Below, in pieces: positions 32,024 to 42,510 of a DNA stretch of 53,399 bases. The DNA is from Alphaproteobacteria bacterium (lineage in GTDB: Bacteria; Pseudomonadota; Alphaproteobacteria; UBA11222): contig SHWM01000007.1 in assembly GCA_009693835.1 (NCBI GenBank), forward strand, positions 1-53,399, given 5' to 3'. The notes below the pieces were generated by a model. That model was not told the origin of the DNA. It did not search any database and was given only the letters and a program-made list of their open reading frames with translations. A program made the translations under genes and the position numbers. Position 1 is the stretch's first letter, and each line of letters begins with the position of its first letter.

Positions 32024-34545
32024 GACAGATTCCCACGCAACACGACTGCCGCATTTTGTCCCAGCACCCGCCAGGTCATGGCCAGCCCGAGCAGGATCGT
32101 CAGGAACAGGGTCCCTGCTAGGGTGATCACCAGAACGCCAGGCAAAAATACAAAGTCTGCGTGCATCAGATAGGTGACGGTCAAATAGCCGGCAATCGTG
32201 CCCACCAGGCCGGCAAGGCCCGCGGCGCACAGACCGAGCAGCGCATATTCCGCCGCATAGGCCAGCACCACGCGACGGCGCGAGGCGCCCAGCACTTTCA
32301 TCACCACGGCGTCATACAGGCGCTGTCCATGCCCGGCCGCGAGCGCGCCCGCCAGCACAAGAACGCCCGTGAGCAGGGTTACCCCGCCTGCCGCACGCAC
32401 CGCCATGTCGAGATGGTTCAGAAGGGCGTTGACCGCCGCCAGCGTTTCGCGCACCCGCACGACCGAGACGCCAGGATATTTATCCGTCACGCTGTTATGC
32501 AATGTCATTTCCGCGCTTTGCGCCGTGCGCGCGGTTGCCAGAAAACTATGCGGCGCCGCGGAAATCAGGCCTGGGGAAAAAATCAGGGCGAAATTCACCC
32601 CCATGGTGGACCAGTCAATGCGGCGCAAATTCGCAATCCGCGCCTCTATTTCCCGGCCCATGATATTGACAGTCATACTGTCTCCCACACCCAGCCCCAA
32701 AGTCTTAGCGAGTGTGGCGTCGAGCGACAGCAGGGGCGGCCCGGAATAATCCGGCGGCCACCACTGCCCGGCGGCAAGTTCGGCTTTTTCCGGCAGGGTT
32801 GCCGCAAAACTCAGTACACGGTCGCCGCGCAGGGCCCAGCGCGCTTCCTGCGGCACGGACTCTGCTCTCGCCGGCTGATCCCTGATGCGGCTGATGCGGC
32901 CCCGGAGTGCCGGCATGCTTTCAATATCCGTCACGCCATCTATTTTTCCGGCCAGCTTCCTGAAGCCGTCTATGTCCGTCGACTGAATATCAAGAAAGAA
33001 AAAATCCGGGGCTTCGTTTGACGCCCGCTCATTGAGCTGGCGGGATAAATTTCCCTCGACCATCGCAATTGTCACCAGCAGGGTCAGCCCAAGGCCGAGC
33101 GATAACAAAACGGCCGGCGCGGCGCTGCCCGGGCGGTGCAGATTGGCCAGCGCCAGCCGCAATTCCGGCCGGGAAGGGCGGGGCATGCGCCGCGCCAGCG
33201 CCATGATGGCCGCGGCAAACCCCCGTAATAGGGTGAAACTTGCCCCAATCCCGATGACGGACCAAAACGCAAAACGCGCGTCGCCCGCGATCAGAAAGGC
33301 CAATCCAGCAAGCGCTGCGACCAGCACCGCAGTGGCCGCAATATATTTGGGCCGGGGCCACCGGCGGGCGGGGGCCACAATATCGCGGAACAGGGCGGCA
33401 GGCGAAATTTCCCGCGCCCGCCCCAGCGGCCAGATGGCGAAGGTCATAGCCGTGATCAATCCAAATACGCTGGCGTGCAGCAGCGGTTGGGGATACACTG
33501 CGAAATGCGCAGGCACGGGCAGCAGGTCAGCCAGCATGCCTGCCTGCACCAACGGCACTGTCCCGCCAATCAACAGGCCGATGACAATTCCGAGGACAGC
33601 CAGAATCATAATCTGGGTCAGATAGATGCGGAAAATCAGACCGCCTCCCGCACCCAGACATTTAAGTATGGCAATGGCCGTGCGTTTGCGTTGTAAAAAT
33701 CCGTGCACGGCATTTCCCGCGCCCACGCCGCCCACTACCAGAGATATCAGTCCGGTCAGTGTCAAAAACGTCGCCATCTGGTCCAGGAACTGCTGCGTGG
33801 CCGGGGCGCTGTTTTCCCGGTCGCGCACCCGCCATGCCGCGTCCGGGAATCTGGCGTTCATGGTTTCCTGCCATAGTTTCAAATCTTTGCCGGGACTCAA
33901 CCGGATGCGGTAATGCCGCACCTGTTGACTGCCTGGCTGCACCAGCCGCGTACCGTCCAGGCTGGTGATGGCGATCATTGCCCGCGGCCCCAGGCTCAGC
34001 CCCCCCGAGGCCCGGTCAGGTTCCGATAGGATGACGCCGCGAAGCTGGTAATTCATTTCACCGATGCGCAGAAGGGTCCCCGTTTTCGCCTCCAGCCGTT
34101 CCGCCAGCGGCGCTTCGACCACCACCCCCCAGACACCGTTCTGCTGCGCCAGGGCGGCGTGCAGATCAACACCCTCGCGCAGACGCATCTGGCCGGACAG
34201 GGGATAGGCCGCATCCACGGCCTTTAATTCGATCAGGGTGCGTACATTGTTGGCGTGACTTTTGACCATGGCGCGCATGTCGCGGCTTAAAGACATGCTT
34301 CCGCCAGCCTGCATATAGGCGAGTTCACCGGCGCTGGCGTCGCGGTAGTTCAGCTCCAGCGCCACGTCGCCGCCCAGAATCGCCTGTCCTTCGGCGCGCA
34401 TGCCCGCATCAATCGCGGCCCCCAGCGATCCGGCGGCAGCAATGGCCGCGACGCCAGACGCCAGACAGGCGAGGAAGATGTAAAATCCACCCAGTCCGCC
34501 CCGCAATTCACGCAGGGCGAAACGCAATGATATGGGCAGCGTCAA
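32020..34545 (-). CDS. ABC transporter permease, FtsX-like (YbbP type)
   Basis: About 841-residue permease with the double FtsX/MacB-like layout of YbbP: an N-terminal membrane segment, an extracytoplasmic domain, three helices around residues 265-370, a second set of helices near 410-500 and a C-terminal triple-helix block. Blocks seen include FLTLTGLISLVVGGVGAGNA and LPVFLKR-like FLQRKRTAIAILKCLG. The start is probably the TTG at 34545, 2 bases after the ATPase stop; longer frames lie inside the ATPase gene. Together with the ATPase it may remove a lipophilic cargo, but YbbAP function is not well known. Confidence 0.88.
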   Translation of the reverse strand: MTLPISLRFALRELRGGLGGFYIFLACLASGVAAIAAAGSLGAAIDAGMRAEGQAILGGDVALELNYRDASAGELAYMQAGGSMSLSRDMRAMVKSHANNVRTLIELKAVDAAYPLSGQMRLREGVDLHAALAQQNGVWGVVVEAPLAERLEAKTGTLLRIGEMNYQLRGVILSEPDRASGGLSLGPRAMIAITSLDGTRLVQPGSQQVRHYRIRLSPGKDLKLWQETMNARFPDAAWRVRDRENSAPATQQFLDQMATFLTLTGLISLVVGGVGAGNAVHGFLQRKRTAIAILKCLGAGGGLIFRIYLTQIMILAVLGIVIGLLIGGTVPLVQAGMLADLLPVPAHFAVYPQPLLHASVFGLITAMTFAIWPLGRAREISPAALFRDIVAPARRWPRPKYIAATAVLVAALAGLAFLIAGDARFAFWSVIGIGASFTLLRGFAAAIMALARRMPRPSRPELRLALANLHRPGSAAPAVLLSLGLGLTLLVTIAMVEGNLSRQLNERASNEAPDFFFLDIQSTDIDGFRKLAGKIDGVTDIESMPALRGRISRIRDQPARAESVPQEARWALRGDRVLSFAATLPEKAELAAGQWWPPDYSGPPLLSLDATLAKTLGLGVGDSMTVNIMGREIEARIANLRRIDWSTMGVNFALIFSPGLISAAPHSFLATARTAQSAEMTLHNSVTDKYPGVSVVRVRETLAAVNALLNHLDMAVRAAGGVTLLTGVLVLAGALAAGHGQRLYDAVVMKVLGASRRRVVLAYAAEYALLGLCAAGLAGLVGTIAGYLTVTYLMHADFVFLPGVLVITLAGTLFLTILLGLAMTWRVLGQNAAVVLRGNLS

Positions 34546-34547
34546 GT

Positions 34548-35258
34548 TTAACGTCCAGCCGCCAGCAGGGGGGCGCCGGTTTTGGCAGCGGGAATAATCC
34601 TTCCATCCTGCATATGCACGGTCCGCCCGCAACGCGCCGCAAGACTGGCGTCGTGGGTGATGAGCAGTAAGGTGGCCCGGGTTTCGGCCTGCAGGGCAAA
34701 CATCAAACGTGTAATCTGTTCCCCGGTGGCGCCGTCGAGATTTCCTGTGGGTTCGTCCGCCAGCAGAATGCGCGGTCGGGCGGCCACCGCGCGCGCCATC
34801 GCCACGCGCTGTTGTTCCCCGCCCGATAGCTGACCGGGATAATGGTCAATACGGTGCGCCAGCCCGACAGAGGCCAGCGCGTCCCGCGCCCGCGCAAAGG
34901 CGTCCCGCCGTCCGGCCAACTCCAGCGGGATAGCGACGTTCTCCTGCGCCGTCATGGTGGCGATCAGGTGAAAGGACTGAAACACGATGCCTGTATGCTC
35001 ACGCCGGAAGGCGGCCAGCTGGTCCTCGCTCATGCGGTCAAGATCGTGCCCGGCAATGTTCACCATGCCTGAATTCGCACGCTCCAGTCCTGCGATCACC
35101 ATCATCAGAGTGGACTTTCCAGAGCCGCTTGGCCCGATCAGGCCTACCGCTTCGCCTTCGCGCACGCTAAGATCAACGCCGCGAAGAATTTCGACAACCC
35201 CGGCGCTGCTCGGCAGGGACAGATGCACATTTTCCAGAGAAATAGCCGGGTCCGCCAC
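34548..35258 (-). CDS. ABC transporter ATP-binding protein, LolD/YbbA type
   Basis: 236-residue ATPase: Walker A GPSGSGKST, signature LSGGEQQRVAMARA and Walker B ILLADEPTGNLD, typical of the MacB/LolD/YbbA subfamily. It is the first gene of the pair with the FtsX-like permease and is divergent from the TesA-type esterase gene, with only 29 bases between the start codons. The tesA / ybbA-ybbP layout is the same as in E. coli, which supports the YbbA assignment over LolD. Confidence 0.92.
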   Translation of the reverse strand: MADPAISLENVHLSLPSSAGVVEILRGVDLSVREGEAVGLIGPSGSGKSTLMMVIAGLERANSGMVNIAGHDLDRMSEDQLAAFRREHTGIVFQSFHLIATMTAQENVAIPLELAGRRDAFARARDALASVGLAHRIDHYPGQLSGGEQQRVAMARAVAARPRILLADEPTGNLDGATGEQITRLMFALQAETRATLLLITHDASLAARCGRTVHMQDGRIIPAAKTGAPLLAAGR

Positions 35259-35287
35259 TACATGCCGCCTGCGATGGTGTAAGGAAT

Positions 35288-35938
35288 ATGACTGAACATA
35301 GTCTAGTACGGGCGCTTATCAATGCCCGATTTCCGGTGATGCTGCTTGCGCTGACGCTGGCGTGGAACCCGGCGCCCGCAAAGGACGAGCCGGTGCTGGT
35401 GGTGGTGGGGGACAGTCTCACCGCAGGCCTGGGACTTGCCCCCGAACAGTCGTTTCCAAGCCGGCTGCAGGCGCATCTTCTGGCCCAGGGTATTAATGTG
35501 CGGGTCGAGAACGCGGGTGTCTCTGGCAATACGACGGCGGATGGCCTGGCGCGGCTTGACTGGGCAGTGGGCGAGGATGCAGATGCCGTTATTCTGGAAC
35601 TGGGCGCAAATGACGCGCTGCGCGGCCTACCGCCGGAAAAAGCCGAAGCAAATCTGGACGCCATGCTGCAGCGCCTGAAACAGCGCCAACTGCCCGTGCT
35701 GATGGCAGGCATGATGGCCCCGCGCAATTTGGGGGCCGAATATGTGAGCGCGTTTGACGTGATTTATGCCCGGCTCGCTAAAAAATATGAGGTTCCCCTC
35801 TATCCGTTCTTTCTCGATGGCGTCGCGCAGGACCCCGGATTGAACCAGCCCGACATGCTGCACCCGAATGAGGCTGGCGTGGAGGTGATTGTAAACAGAA
35901 TAGCGCCGCAGGTCATCACATTGCTGCGGGGCAGATAG
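35288..35938 (+). CDS. arylesterase / lysophospholipase of the SGNH family (TesA-like)
   Basis: 216-residue SGNH hydrolase. An N-terminal hydrophobic signal (FPVMLLALTLAWNPAPAK) is followed by block I VVVGDSLTAGLG (nucleophile S43), the GNTTADG glycine block, block III LGANDALRG and block V DMLHPNEAG with the catalytic Asp and His. E. coli TesA is a periplasmic thioesterase and lysophospholipase. The ATG at 35288 has AGGA only 2 bases upstream; a later ATG at 35338 would give a shorter signal. Divergent from ybbA. Confidence 0.9.
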   Translation: MTEHSLVRALINARFPVMLLALTLAWNPAPAKDEPVLVVVGDSLTAGLGLAPEQSFPSRLQAHLLAQGINVRVENAGVSGNTTADGLARLDWAVGEDADAVILELGANDALRGLPPEKAEANLDAMLQRLKQRQLPVLMAGMMAPRNLGAEYVSAFDVIYARLAKKYEVPLYPFFLDGVAQDPGLNQPDMLHPNEAGVEVIVNRIAPQVITLLRGR

Positions 35939-35948
35939 GGTATGCTGC

Positions 35949-36500
35949 GTGTACAGATTATTTTCGGCCATCACGCTGCCCTCTGACATTGTGCAATGCC
36001 TGGCGCTGCTGGGTGGCGGCATTCCGGGCGCGCGCTGGGTCACGCCAGAAAATCTTCACGTGACCCTGCGGTTTATGGGCGATGTGGATGTGCGCACCGC
36101 CGATCAGGTGCATGCGTCCCTGCAAGAGGTTACGTTTGAGCCGTTCGATCTGCAACTGCGTAATATCGGCGTCTTCGGAGAACGGATTCCACGTCTTCTT
36201 TATGCGGGGGTGGAGCCGGTCGAGCCTCTGAAGGCGCTCTATGCCCGCATCAATGCCGCCCTGGCCCGCGCCGGACTGCCGCCGCCAGCCGAGCGCCGTT
36301 ATGTGCCGCATGTCACCCTGGTGCGCCTTAGAAATTCACCACGCGACAGGATCGGGGCCTTTATGGCCGCCAAAAATATTTTTCAGCTTCCCGTATTCCC
36401 GGTTGAGAATTTGGTGCTGGTGTCCAGCCACCGATCAGCGAGCGGCGCCAGCTATCAGATTGAGGCGCGCTATCCTCCAGGGCCAATTTTACCGGTTTGA
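35949..36500 (+). CDS. thpR: RNA 2',3'-cyclic phosphodiesterase
   Basis: 183-residue 2H phosphoesterase of the LigT/ThpR family, which opens 2',3'-cyclic phosphates on RNA. The two HxT motifs are H37-VTLRF and H121-VTLVR, spaced as expected. The GTG start at 35949 follows the esterase gene by 10 bases, so both are likely in one transcript. The N-terminus MYRLFSAITLP is close to that of other members. Confidence 0.92.
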   Translation: MYRLFSAITLPSDIVQCLALLGGGIPGARWVTPENLHVTLRFMGDVDVRTADQVHASLQEVTFEPFDLQLRNIGVFGERIPRLLYAGVEPVEPLKALYARINAALARAGLPPPAERRYVPHVTLVRLRNSPRDRIGAFMAAKNIFQLPVFPVENLVLVSSHRSASGASYQIEARYPPGPILPV

Positions 36501-36516
36501 TTGAACTTGATGATTC

Positions 36517-36540
36517 GATCCGAACATGGCCTGGCCTAGT
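36517..36540 (+). repeat. partial copy of the GATCCGAACATGG intergenic repeat
   Basis: GATCCGAACATGG at 36517-36529, followed by CCTGGCCTAG, matches GATCCGAACATGGTCTAG at 37507-37524. It lies in the short gap after thpR and ends within the stop region of the zincin gene, so a repeat unit has inserted between convergent genes. Confidence 0.55.
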
Positions 36541-36970
36541 TCAGCGTATTGGTCTGTGACAGCGCCGCATCCTCGATTATTTCCATGGCTTCATCGGACA
36601 GGCCGAAATGGTGGCCAATCTCATGCACCAGCACGTGAGTGATGATATCGGCGAGACTGTCGTCTCCCTCTGACCAGCAATCCAGAATCGGGCGGCGGAA
36701 CAGAAAAATGACATCTGGCCCGTCCGGCTGATCCAGCACGGAACTGCTGGTCATATCCACGCCGGAATAGAGGCCCAGAATTTCGTAGGGGCTATCGACA
36801 TCCAGTTCACTGCAGGTTTCATCATCGAGAAAATCCACGACCTGAATGATAATTTCGGATATGTTTTCAATAAATTGCTGCGGCAGCCGCGCCAGCGCCG
36901 AACTGCCGATGTCGGCTATGTCCTCAAGGCTGGGGGCGAGCATGTGTGCGGACCAGTTGCTATATGTCAT
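36536..36970 (-). CDS. metallopeptidase family protein, zincin-like (DUF1025 type)
   Basis: 144-residue minigluzincin-type protein with the zinc motif H116-E117-IG-H120 in THVLVHEIGHHFGLSDEAME close to the C-terminus. The N-terminal half is the usual acidic beta domain (ETCSELDV, YEILGLYSG, FLFRRPILD). No signal peptide, so it is cytosolic. The family is widespread in actinobacteria and alphaproteobacteria; the peptide substrate is unknown. Confidence 0.9.
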   Translation of the reverse strand: MTYSNWSAHMLAPSLEDIADIGSSALARLPQQFIENISEIIIQVVDFLDDETCSELDVDSPYEILGLYSGVDMTSSSVLDQPDGPDVIFLFRRPILDCWSEGDDSLADIITHVLVHEIGHHFGLSDEAMEIIEDAALSQTNTLN

Positions 36971-37046
36971 GCGCTATATTAGCCGATCTTGCCGGGGCTG
37001 CAAAGCTGGCGCATGATTGGCTGGAGTAACCGGAAAGGCAAAGCAG

Positions 37047-37343
37047 ATGATCGAAAAATTAAGCAGTGAGGCCCGCAAAAAGGCGTTGCAGGAGCTGAAG
37101 GGCTGGCAGGATGTGCAGGGGCGCGAGGCCATCACCAAGCAGTTCAGGTTTGCCGATTTCAACGCCGCTTTCGGGTGGATGGCGCGCGTCGCGCTGCTGG
37201 CCGAAAAGGACGATCACCACCCCGAATGGTTCAATGTTTACAACCGTGTCGAGGTCACGCTGGCCACCCATGAGGCGGATGGCGTCACCACGCGCGACAT
37301 CAAAATGGCCAAAGCCATGAACGCCTATGCAGGCGAGAACTAG
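37047..37343 (+). CDS. phhB: 4a-hydroxytetrahydrobiopterin dehydratase (PCD/DCoH)
   Basis: 98-residue pterin-4a-carbinolamine dehydratase, which regenerates the pterin cofactor of aromatic amino acid hydroxylases. The catalytic pattern [18 protein letters not shown] and the C-terminal [15 protein letters not shown] are complete. The ATG at 37047 is chosen because GGAAAGG is 9 bases upstream and the protein then has the usual length; the open frame starts 10 codons earlier. No phenylalanine hydroxylase gene is in the window, so it may serve another pterin or a molybdopterin-related role. Confidence 0.93.
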   Translation: MIEKLSSEARKKALQELKGWQDVQGREAITKQFRFADFNAAFGWMARVALLAEKDDHHPEWFNVYNRVEVTLATHEADGVTTRDIKMAKAMNAYAGEN

Positions 37344-37398
37344 CGGGGCAGGGTTTGGGCGCGCCGCTGCAGGGGATGTCTTTATTGTCCGGGCCCGC

Positions 37399-37459
37399 TA
37401 GAGCAATTCCTTTTTAGACTGAGCCAGCTGGTTCAGTCTAAAAAGGTAAAATTGCTCTA
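37399..37459. repeat. 61-bp nearly perfect palindromic repeat
   Basis: Outer arms TAGAGCAATT (37399-37408) and AATTGCTCTA (37450-37459) enclose inner arms CCTTTTTAGACTGA (37409-37422) and TCAGTCTAAAAAGG (37433-37446) around the palindrome CCAGCTGG. Three extra bases (TAA) sit on the right side. It would form a very stable hairpin in RNA or a cruciform. It lies between phhB and the next amidohydrolase gene and has no T-run. Confidence 0.75.
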
Positions 37460-37470
37460 AGTTATCATAT

Positions 37471-37522
37471 AGACCATGTTTTACGGATCGGACGGGATCG
37501 CCATCTGATCCGAACATGGTCT
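37471..37522. repeat. second inverted repeat AGACCATGTT / AACATGGTCT
   Basis: Arms AGACCATGTT (37471-37480) and AACATGGTCT (37513-37522), with inner CGGATC / GATCCG pairing. It follows the previous palindrome after 11 bases and shares GATCCGAACATGG with 36517-36529. Both are probably members of a dispersed alphaproteobacterial intergenic repeat family. Confidence 0.65.
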
Positions 37523-37624
37523 AGCCGGGGAAATAACCCTTCATTTAACAGGGCATAAGTGCCTATAATTATGATCACAGATTTAATGGCCGGGTGATGC
37601 GGCTAACATAACAGGGAGCGCGCC

Positions 37625-38779
37625 ATGTTTTTCAAAGGGGTCATCTCCGCCGACAGCCACATTGTCGAACCGCCAAATTGCTATGTGGACTTCATCGATC
37701 CGAAATATCGCGAGGACGCGCCACGGGTGATCCAGCTGCCCAATGGCAACGACGCCTACGCGATCCGGGACATGAAAAGAACCATTCCGATGGGCTTTCT
37801 GGATGGGGCGGGGATGAAGGTTGCAGACCGTAAACGTCATGCCGAAAACATCAAGTTTGGCGATATCCGTAATGGCGGTTACGACGCCAGGGCGCGGCTG
37901 GTGGACATGGATGTGGAAGGCACGGCCGCTGAAATCATCTATGCCTCGGTCGGCATGGTGCTGTGCACGCATCAGGACCCGCTATACAAATATGCGGCGA
38001 TGAACGCCTATAATCGCTGGCTGCAGGGCTTCTGCGCGGACGCGCCCAACCGCCTGTTCGGCCTCGCGATGACCCCCATTCTGTCGGTTGACACCGCGAT
38101 CGCGGACTTCCGCCGCGCCAAGGAAATGGGTTTCGTCGGCATCATGATGCCGGGTAATCCTGTCAATGGCGAATATGACCAGCCGCAATATGACGCGCTC
38201 TGGGAATGCGCGGTCGATCTGGACCTGCCGATATGCTTTCATATCCTCACATCCAAGGGAGACGGCGTAGAAGAGGCGCTCAAGGGCAAGCGCGGCCATC
38301 CGCTGAACGGCTTCATGGGCATTATCCGCGCGGTGCAGGACATCATGGGCATGATGGTGCTGGGCGGCGTGTTTGAGCGCCATCCGAAACTGAAACTGGT
38401 CACCGCGGAAGGCGATGCGGGCTGGATGCCGCATTATATGTACCGCATGGATCATGCGGTACACACGGCGGCGGACGATGGCATCATCAAAGGCCTGAGC
38501 AAACTGCCCAGCGAATATATCAAATCCAACGTCTATATGACGTTCCAGGACGATTACACCGCCTTCCGCAATGTCGATCAGCTCAACTATAAACAGTTGC
38601 TGTGGGCGAATGACTATCCGCACACGGATTCGACCTGGCCAAATTCGCAGGCCCTGCTGGCCAAACACGCCAGCAAGCTGGGGCCGGAACTGGTGCGTGC
38701 CATACTGCGGGAAAACACGGCCAATCTGTTCAACCTGCCGCTTGATAAAATTCCGGCCATGCAGATGGCGGCGGAATAG
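37625..38779 (+). CDS. amidohydrolase-2 family protein
   Basis: 384-residue TIM-barrel protein of the same DxDSH subgroup as the tandem pair at 17137-19669: ISADSHIVEPPNCYVDFIDP at the start, later LPICFHILTSKGDG, TAEGDAGWMPHY and the C-terminal LWANDYPHTDSTWPNS. It is longer in the residue 30-75 region and only distantly similar to that pair. AGGGAG precedes the ATG by 7 bases. It probably acts on a carboxylated or cyclic compound; the product cannot be named. Confidence 0.85.
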   Translation: MFFKGVISADSHIVEPPNCYVDFIDPKYREDAPRVIQLPNGNDAYAIRDMKRTIPMGFLDGAGMKVADRKRHAENIKFGDIRNGGYDARARLVDMDVEGTAAEIIYASVGMVLCTHQDPLYKYAAMNAYNRWLQGFCADAPNRLFGLAMTPILSVDTAIADFRRAKEMGFVGIMMPGNPVNGEYDQPQYDALWECAVDLDLPICFHILTSKGDGVEEALKGKRGHPLNGFMGIIRAVQDIMGMMVLGGVFERHPKLKLVTAEGDAGWMPHYMYRMDHAVHTAADDGIIKGLSKLPSEYIKSNVYMTFQDDYTAFRNVDQLNYKQLLWANDYPHTDSTWPNSQALLAKHASKLGPELVRAILRENTANLFNLPLDKIPAMQMAAE

Positions 38780-38789
38780 ACGCCAGCAC

Positions 38790-39417
38790 TTGCCGCCGGA
38801 CTTTTCCCGCGAGCGGGAATTTTACACACTGCACCCCGGCGGAAGCGCCGCCGGGGTGGACGAAGCGGGGCGCGGGCCATGGGCCGGCCCTGTCGTCGCC
38901 GCCGCCGTGATCCTTGATCCACGCGCTATTCCCCCAGGGCTTGATGATTCCAAAAAACTGACGGCCCGCAGGCGCGAGGCGCTGTTTGCGCAGCTACGGG
39001 AGTGTGCGCGCATTGGGGTCGGGCAGGCGAGCGTTGAGGAAATAGACGCCATGAACATCCTCAATGCCAGCATGCTGGCGATGTCGCGGGCGGTGCAGGC
39101 GCTGCCGCTTGTCCCGTCTCTGGCGCTTGTGGACGGCAACCGCGCGCCGCGAATCGCATGCCCGGTGGAAACATTGATCGGCGGTGACGGGCGCAGCCTT
39201 TCCATATCTGCCGCCTCCATCATTGCCAAGGTGACCCGCGACGCAATCATGCATGATCTGGACACGGAATTTCCGGGCTACGGATGGAAAACCAATCAGG
39301 GATACGGAACCAGGGTGCACAGGGTGGCCCTTTCGCATCTGGGGCCGACACCACATCATAGGCGCAGCTTCAGGCCGGTACACAATATGTTGTGTAGGGA
39401 CGGTTCATTAAGTCTTT

Positions 39418-39419
<2 letters not shown>
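38790..39419 (+). CDS. rnhB: ribonuclease HII
   Basis: 209-residue RNase HII, which removes RNA primers and single ribonucleotides from DNA. Catalytic residues D24, E25 (GVDEAGRGPWAGPVVAAAV) and D115 (ALVDGN) are visible, as are LDDSKKLTARRRE and SIIAKVTRD. The TTG at 38790 (then PPDFSRERE) is the only start in front of the motif that does not run deep into the upstream gene. The stop is followed by the ccrM leader; rnhB-ccrM adjacency is known from other alphaproteobacteria. Confidence 0.92.
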
Positions 39420-40645
<1,226 letters not shown>

Positions 40646-40651
40646 GAAAGT

Positions 40652-41443
40652 TTATTCAGGGCCTGGGAAAATACTGCTGGTGCGCCCCAGAAGATAATAG
40701 GCGGTCAGGCCGGTCCACTCCTTGACGGTGTTGTCCAGCCGCTCCAGCCGGTCGCCGAAATCCGGGGCGGTCAGGGGGTCGGGGAAAGGCATCGCGGCGA
40801 AACCGGCGGGATAGGGCGTTGCCTTCCAGCCGTTTTTGTGCATCAGGCCAACAGCCCGCGGCAGATGCGCCGCCGAGGTGACCAGCACCCAGCGTTCCCC
40901 TGCCTGCGGCTGTGCCAGCCGTCTGCTGAACACGATATTCTCGTGCGTATTACGGGATTTATCTTCAAACAGAATGCGTTGCGGATCCAGTCCCTGCCCG
41001 GTAAAGAACCATCGGCCTATATCGGATTCGGTCACATTATTGGGCAGTGGAAACACCGCGCCGCCGCTGAACACCAGTTTTGCATTCGGGTACCGCCGCG
41101 CCAGCTCCATGAATTTGGTGATGCGCTGCGCATACTGATTGAGCACGGGGGCGCCGCGCCAGGCGCTGTTTTCGGCACTGAATGCGCCGCTCAATACAAT
41201 AATGCCATCCACCCTGCCAAGATCAGCGGGCACCGGAAAGCGGGTTTCCAGCGGATACAGCATCCAGTTGCCAAGCGGCAGGACGGCGATCAGCAAGAAC
41301 AGCCCAAGCACTGACCCCAGCAGCACCTTCCCCAGTCTGACCCGCCGCGTGCGTAACAGTCCCGCGCCCGTACAGGCAAGGATCAAAAGCAGATTGCTTG
41401 GCTGCGCCACATACCACAAGGCCCTTGACAGAAAGAAAATCAT
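40652..41443 (-). CDS. YdcF/ElyC family membrane protein (DUF218)
   Basis: 263-residue protein with two N-terminal membrane segments (about residues 13-28 and 39-60) and a DUF218 domain: DGIIVLSGAFSAENSAWRG, AKLVFSGGAVFPL, SRNTHENIVFS and the characteristic TSAAHLPRAVGLMHKNG. E. coli ElyC and SanA of this fold affect cell-envelope precursor handling. The ATG at 41443 overlaps the mutY stop by 4 bases. Role in envelope metabolism is inferred from the family. Confidence 0.88.
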   Translation of the reverse strand: MIFFLSRALWYVAQPSNLLLILACTGAGLLRTRRVRLGKVLLGSVLGLFLLIAVLPLGNWMLYPLETRFPVPADLGRVDGIIVLSGAFSAENSAWRGAPVLNQYAQRITKFMELARRYPNAKLVFSGGAVFPLPNNVTESDIGRWFFTGQGLDPQRILFEDKSRNTHENIVFSRRLAQPQAGERWVLVTSAAHLPRAVGLMHKNGWKATPYPAGFAAMPFPDPLTAPDFGDRLERLDNTVKEWTGLTAYYLLGRTSSIFPGPE

Positions 41444-42501
41444 GCCTCCGGCTCTTCAGTGGAACGCTGGACATGGGCCGCCACCTTGCGCATGACAGCA
41501 GGCAGGGCGTAGTCCTTGAAAGTCCCGGGTTTTACCCAAACTCCGTCTACGGATGTATTTTCTTGAAATTCCCCCACATAAACTTTCAGTTCAAGCCTGA
41601 AATGGGTAAACACGTGCCGCACCGTGCCGGGCAGTTCACGCCATGCGCAGGGCGCTGGCATGCACGCTTCCAGACCTCCGATTTCTTCTTGCCATGGGGT
41701 TCCCGGAAACTCCATCATGCCGCCCAGCAGGCCTTGTTCCGGACGGCGGCGGAGTAGCACCGCGCCATCATTTCGTTGCAGCCAGAAAACGGCCCCGGCG
41801 CGCGACTGGCTGGCGCGGCGGGGTCGCATGGCAGGTAATGATTCTGCCATGTTCTGTGCATGGGCGCGGCAGGCATCCCGCCATGGGCACGATGCACATG
41901 CGGGTGCGCGCGGGTTGCACAGGGTTGCGCCAAGATCCATCATGGCCTGCGCCATATCGCCGGGCCGAGCGCAGGCAATCAGCGCCAGGCTAAGTTCGCG
42001 CAACTTGCTGCGGCTCTCCCGAAGGGGAGATTTTACCGCATACAGGCGCGCCATCACCCGTTCGATATTTCCATCCAGTACAGGCGCAGGCGCATCATAG
42101 GCAATGGCGGTAATCGCCGCCGCCGTATAGGGACCGATGCCCGGCAGCTTCTGCAGGGCCGCCCTGTCCTGGGGGAAAACACCATTCATCTGTGAGCTGA
42201 TGATGTTGGCGCAGCGGTGCAGATTGCGCGCCCGGGCATAATAGCCGAGCCCCGCCCATTGGGTCAGCACGGCGTCCAGTTCCGCGCCCGCCAGTGCGTG
42301 CACATCCGGCCATCGGGCCACGAATTTGTTGAAATAGGCAATCACGCTGGCGGTTCCGGTCTGCTGCAGCATGATTTCGCTCAGCCATACCCGGTAGGGG
42401 TTGGGTGTCTCCCCGGGCAGCGCGCGCCAGGGAAAGGCGCGCCGGTTGCGGTCATACCAGCCGAGCAGCTGATCAGATAGAGGGTGCGCCGGGTTCAGCA
42501 C
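41440..42501 (-). CDS. mutY: A/G-specific adenine glycosylase
   Basis: 353-residue MutY, which removes adenine opposite 8-oxoguanine. The N-terminal HhH-GPD domain has WLSEIMLQQTGTASVIAYF, the HhH motif LPGIGPYTAAAI and the aspartate in APVLDGNIERVMARL. Iron-sulfur cysteines follow as C-x6-C-x2-C-x5-C (CNPRAPACASCPWRDAC). The C-terminal NUDIX-like domain reads 8-oxoG. Start is GTG at 42501. The mutY - DUF721 - DsbA - smc block is usual in alphaproteobacteria; here an FkbM methyltransferase gene is inserted. Confidence 0.94.
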   Translation of the reverse strand: MLNPAHPLSDQLLGWYDRNRRAFPWRALPGETPNPYRVWLSEIMLQQTGTASVIAYFNKFVARWPDVHALAGAELDAVLTQWAGLGYYARARNLHRCANIISSQMNGVFPQDRAALQKLPGIGPYTAAAITAIAYDAPAPVLDGNIERVMARLYAVKSPLRESRSKLRELSLALIACARPGDMAQAMMDLGATLCNPRAPACASCPWRDACRAHAQNMAESLPAMRPRRASQSRAGAVFWLQRNDGAVLLRRRPEQGLLGGMMEFPGTPWQEEIGGLEACMPAPCAWRELPGTVRHVFTHFRLELKVYVGEFQENTSVDGVWVKPGTFKDYALPAVMRKVAAHVQRSTEEPEA

Positions 42502-42510
42502 GATGGTTAT

